A DNA stretch of 64,000 nt from Adhaeribacter rhizoryzae (lineage in GTDB: Bacteria; Bacteroidota; Bacteroidia; Cytophagales; Hymenobacteraceae), in the NCBI RefSeq assembly GCF_008629685.1, contig NZ_VWSF01000006.1, positions 1 through 64,000 on the forward strand, in the 5' to 3' direction. This document shows, one piece after another, positions 62,147-64,000 of the stretch. Both the position numbers and the translations under genes were made by a program. Every line of letters begins with the position of its first letter. Position 1 is the stretch's first letter. The notes below the pieces were generated by a model. It worked only from the letters and a program-made list of their open reading frames with translations, had not been told where the DNA came from and ran no database searches.

Positions 62147-62708
62147 TTGTGTGGAGGTTTTGGGGTTTAGAATATGAATAAATAAATAGTTTGTTAAGTA
62201 AACGGCACAGCAAAATAGCGCCAGCATGCTTACGCACTGGGTTTAAAAGCTTACTAAAACAATTTATTTGGTTAAGGGTAGTAATAGAGTCCCAAAGGGG
62301 CTTCTAAAATATAGGGTAGGTTAAATTAGCAGTTTTATAGCTGCTACTTTATTGCTCAAGATAAATAATTAAGCAGAAAAAACAATAATATATAATTAAA
62401 ATATTTTTGGTTATTATTTTATTGATAATATTTAAGCTAATTCATATATTAATATATTTTGATTTATAAAGCCAACATGCGCATTTATCTTTTTATCAAT
62501 TTTTAAATAATATATTATAGATTGGATTTGTAGCCTTACTGAGTAGCCTTTTTGTTACTATTTTGGTTGAAAGTAACTTGCAGAAATATTAAAGACGAAA
62601 TAGTAATTAATTAAGGCGAGTGTAGGTAAAAAATAAACCCTGAAGATTCTAACTCCAGGGTTTACAGAAAATTATTGCTCTTAAAACAACTTAATCAATA
62701 ACTATGTT
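62147..62708. other. Intergenic AT-rich region with a terminator
   Basis: These 562 bp separate the lipoprotein start and the amidohydrolase stop. The region is strongly AT-rich; the hairpin at 62634-62664 is the only structure. No gene is supported. A long AT-rich stretch (62380-62530) has no repeat I can define. Confidence 0.5.
62634..62664 (-). terminator. Terminator after the amidohydrolase gene
   Basis: Stem TAAACCCTG/CAGGGTTTA with a 13-nt loop that itself pairs partly (AGATTCT), 45 bp downstream of the minus-strand stop; T-rich exit. Confidence 0.65.
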
Positions 62709-64000
62709 TTAATGCCGACCGTGGCAACTGCATTGTTCGCCGGCAATGCCCAGCGAATGCACATCCATACCTTCGGTAAACGGAAAGGAGCCACTTACTT
62801 TCGGGTTCTCCCAGTAAAACGGCGTTGGTTTTTTATTGTAATTGCCCGTTTCCTGCATGGTAGCCGCATCGTACAAGCGGCCGTTTACCATGGTATAAAC
62901 CACGCCTTCGGAGTGCTGAATATTTTCCAGCGGATTTTTATCCAGTACAATCAGGTCGGCTAATTTGCCGGTTTCCAATGATCCAATTTCTTTCTCCATG
63001 CCTAAATATTGCGCGCCGTTCAGGGTAGCAGCACGTAAAGCTTCGTGGTTGCTTAGGCCGCCTTGTTGCAGCATCCACAACTCCCAATGCGCACCTAAAC
63101 CTTGTAACTGACCGTGCGCGCCCAAATTAATTTTTACGCCTTGGTCAGCTAATTTTTTACAAGCTTGTGAGGTTAACAAGTGGCCGTTGGCGTATTCTTC
63201 ATCGGGCACTAAGGTAACCCGACGCGAGCGGCTATCGATAAAAGAACGCGGCATAAACCGTTGTAGCCGGTCTTTATCCCAAACGTTGGTTTTCTGGTAC
63301 CAATAATATTCACCGGAGTTGGCGCCGTAATTTACAATCAGGGTAGGCGTGTAAGCCGTATTGCTGGCTTTCCAAAGCGAAACTACATCGTTGTAAAAAG
63401 GGGCAATGGGAATATTATGTTCAATGCCGGTGTGGCCATCCAGAATCATGGTCATGTTATGGAAAAAAGTAGAGCCGCCTTCCGGCACCACGGCCATGCC
63501 CAACTCCCGGGCAGCCTGAATAACCTGCTGGCGCTGTTCCCGCCGGGGCTGGTTATAGCTTTTCACCGAAAAGCCACCCATAGATTTAATGCGGCGTAGG
63601 TGTGAGCGGGCATCGTCCAGGCTGTTGATTACCGCTTTAAAATTACCATCAGCGCCGTACAGTACTGTACCCGTAGAGAAAATGCGGGGGCCAACCATAG
63701 TGCCGGCTTTTACCATTTCGGATTGGTTAAAAACCTGCTCGGTGCTCGAAGAGGGGTCGTGGGTAGTAGTAACGCCATAAGCCAGATTGGCATAATAAGA
63801 CCATTGCTTTTGCGGGCTCATACCGGTCCGGAAAGTACCCAGGTGCGCGTGCACATCTACAAAACCCGGCATAATGGTTTTGCCTTTCGCATCAATGGTT
63901 TTGGTACCGGCTGGTACCGTTACCTGGTCGGCTGGACCAACGGCTACAATCCGGTTCCCTTCTACTACCAACGTGCCGTTCTGAATTACTTCATCGCTTT
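62709..64000 (-). CDS. Amidohydrolase family protein, 5' end missing
   Basis: The reading frame is open to the right edge of the window, so the true start lies outside; at least 430 codons are present. The metal-binding opening GFVDVHAHLGTF gives the HxH site. Later come THDPSSST, GHTGIEHNIPIAP, NLGAHGQLQGLGAHWELWM and LETGKLADLIVLDKNPLENI, the usual end of amidohydrolase-1 enzymes. Many Bacteroidota members with this C-terminal half carry an N-terminal beta-propeller, so the full protein may be much longer. The tail CSCHGRH is unusual. Substrate unknown. Confidence 0.85.
   Translation of the reverse strand, partial: SDEVIQNGTLVVEGNRIVAVGPADQVTVPAGTKTIDAKGKTIMPGFVDVHAHLGTFRTGMSPQKQWSYYANLAYGVTTTHDPSSSTEQVFNQSEMVKAGTMVGPRIFSTGTVLYGADGNFKAVINSLDDARSHLRRIKSMGGFSVKSYNQPRREQRQQVIQAARELGMAVVPEGGSTFFHNMTMILDGHTGIEHNIPIAPFYNDVVSLWKASNTAYTPTLIVNYGANSGEYYWYQKTNVWDKDRLQRFMPRSFIDSRSRRVTLVPDEEYANGHLLTSQACKKLADQGVKINLGAHGQLQGLGAHWELWMLQQGGLSNHEALRAATLNGAQYLGMEKEIGSLETGKLADLIVLDKNPLENIQHSEGVVYTMVNGRLYDAATMQETGNYNKKPTPFYWENPKVSGSFPFTEGMDVHSLGIAGEQCSCHGRH

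Noticed and set aside
1-64000. CRISPR arrays, IS elements, tRNA and rRNA genes
   Set aside because: No spaced direct repeats, transposase motifs, tRNA T-loop consensus (GTTCGAATC) or rRNA sequences were found by reading; a tRNA scan would be decisive.

Overview
The window looks like a chromosomal segment of a Bacteroidota bacterium of the order Cytophagales, most likely Hymenobacteraceae (an Adhaeribacter- or Pontibacter-like genome). The reasons are a PorP/SprF-type outer-membrane protein, the gene order OstA-like / bamD / rpoZ / coaBC / DUF4835 / recN / fabI, Bacteroidota-style -7 boxes (TAnnTTTG) in place of E. coli promoters, few Shine-Dalgarno sequences, and a moderately AT-rich genome with strongly AT-rich intergenic DNA. 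There is no plasmid, phage or IS module, no CRISPR array, and no rRNA or tRNA gene. The genus is an inference.

Layout. 0.4-9.3 kb, all on the minus strand: a purple-acid-phosphatase-like enzyme coupled to a fuconolactonase-like amidohydrolase, an FAH-family hydrolase and an SDR dehydrogenase (together consistent with the non-phosphorylating L-fucose/L-rhamnose acid branch), a DUF1080 protein, a TPR protein, an exo-sialidase, and a DUF3037 / HipA-like kinase pair. 9.5-12.1 kb: a broken PH-like membrane protein gene, the slipin/NfeD pair and a two-tier palindromic element. 12.1-21.8 kb: tilS, then the plus-strand core cluster OstA-like, bamD, rpoZ, coaC + coaB (a bifunctional coaBC split by a frame change), DUF4835, a small beta-rich protein, recN and fabI. 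22.1-30.6 kb, minus strand: an MBL hydrolase, an ACP-like protein without its phosphopantetheine serine, a TetR regulator, and a complete RND efflux operon (GbsR/MarR regulator, TolC, adaptor, permease) with two matching 20-bp operator candidates.

31-42 kb: cupin plus Kazal-domain protein, two YtxH stress proteins (one fused to a CsbD-like domain), lysS, small unknown proteins, nicotinamidase, an unknown 343-residue protein, the PorP/SprF protein and a Prc-type S41 protease. 42-46.7 kb: an ECF sigma factor with an anti-sigma/TonB fusion, divergent from a second TonB protein, then a 17M-like stress protein and proline dehydrogenase. 46.9-64 kb: aroB-aroA, a BtuF-like protein, an M42 peptidase, an acyl-CoA carboxylase beta subunit, ClpC, a WbqC-like protein, an LpxL-like acyltransferase, NhaA, an alpha/beta hydrolase, an RlmI-like methyltransferase, a lipoprotein and an amidohydrolase cut by the right edge.

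How the genes work together. Most of the window is housekeeping: envelope assembly (OstA-like, BamD, LpxL-like, WbqC-like, PorP/SprF), CoA and aromatic biosynthesis, translation (LysS, TilS, RlmI-like), proteostasis (ClpC, S41) and ion homeostasis. The accessory biology is the sugar cluster at the left end, the regulated efflux operon, the stress-protein genes and the sigma/anti-sigma-TonB module. The most unusual observations are the split CoaBC with E. coli-type active-site residues replaced, the paired operators of the efflux operon, the anti-sigma/TonB fusion, and inverted repeats that sit exactly at gene borders around recN.
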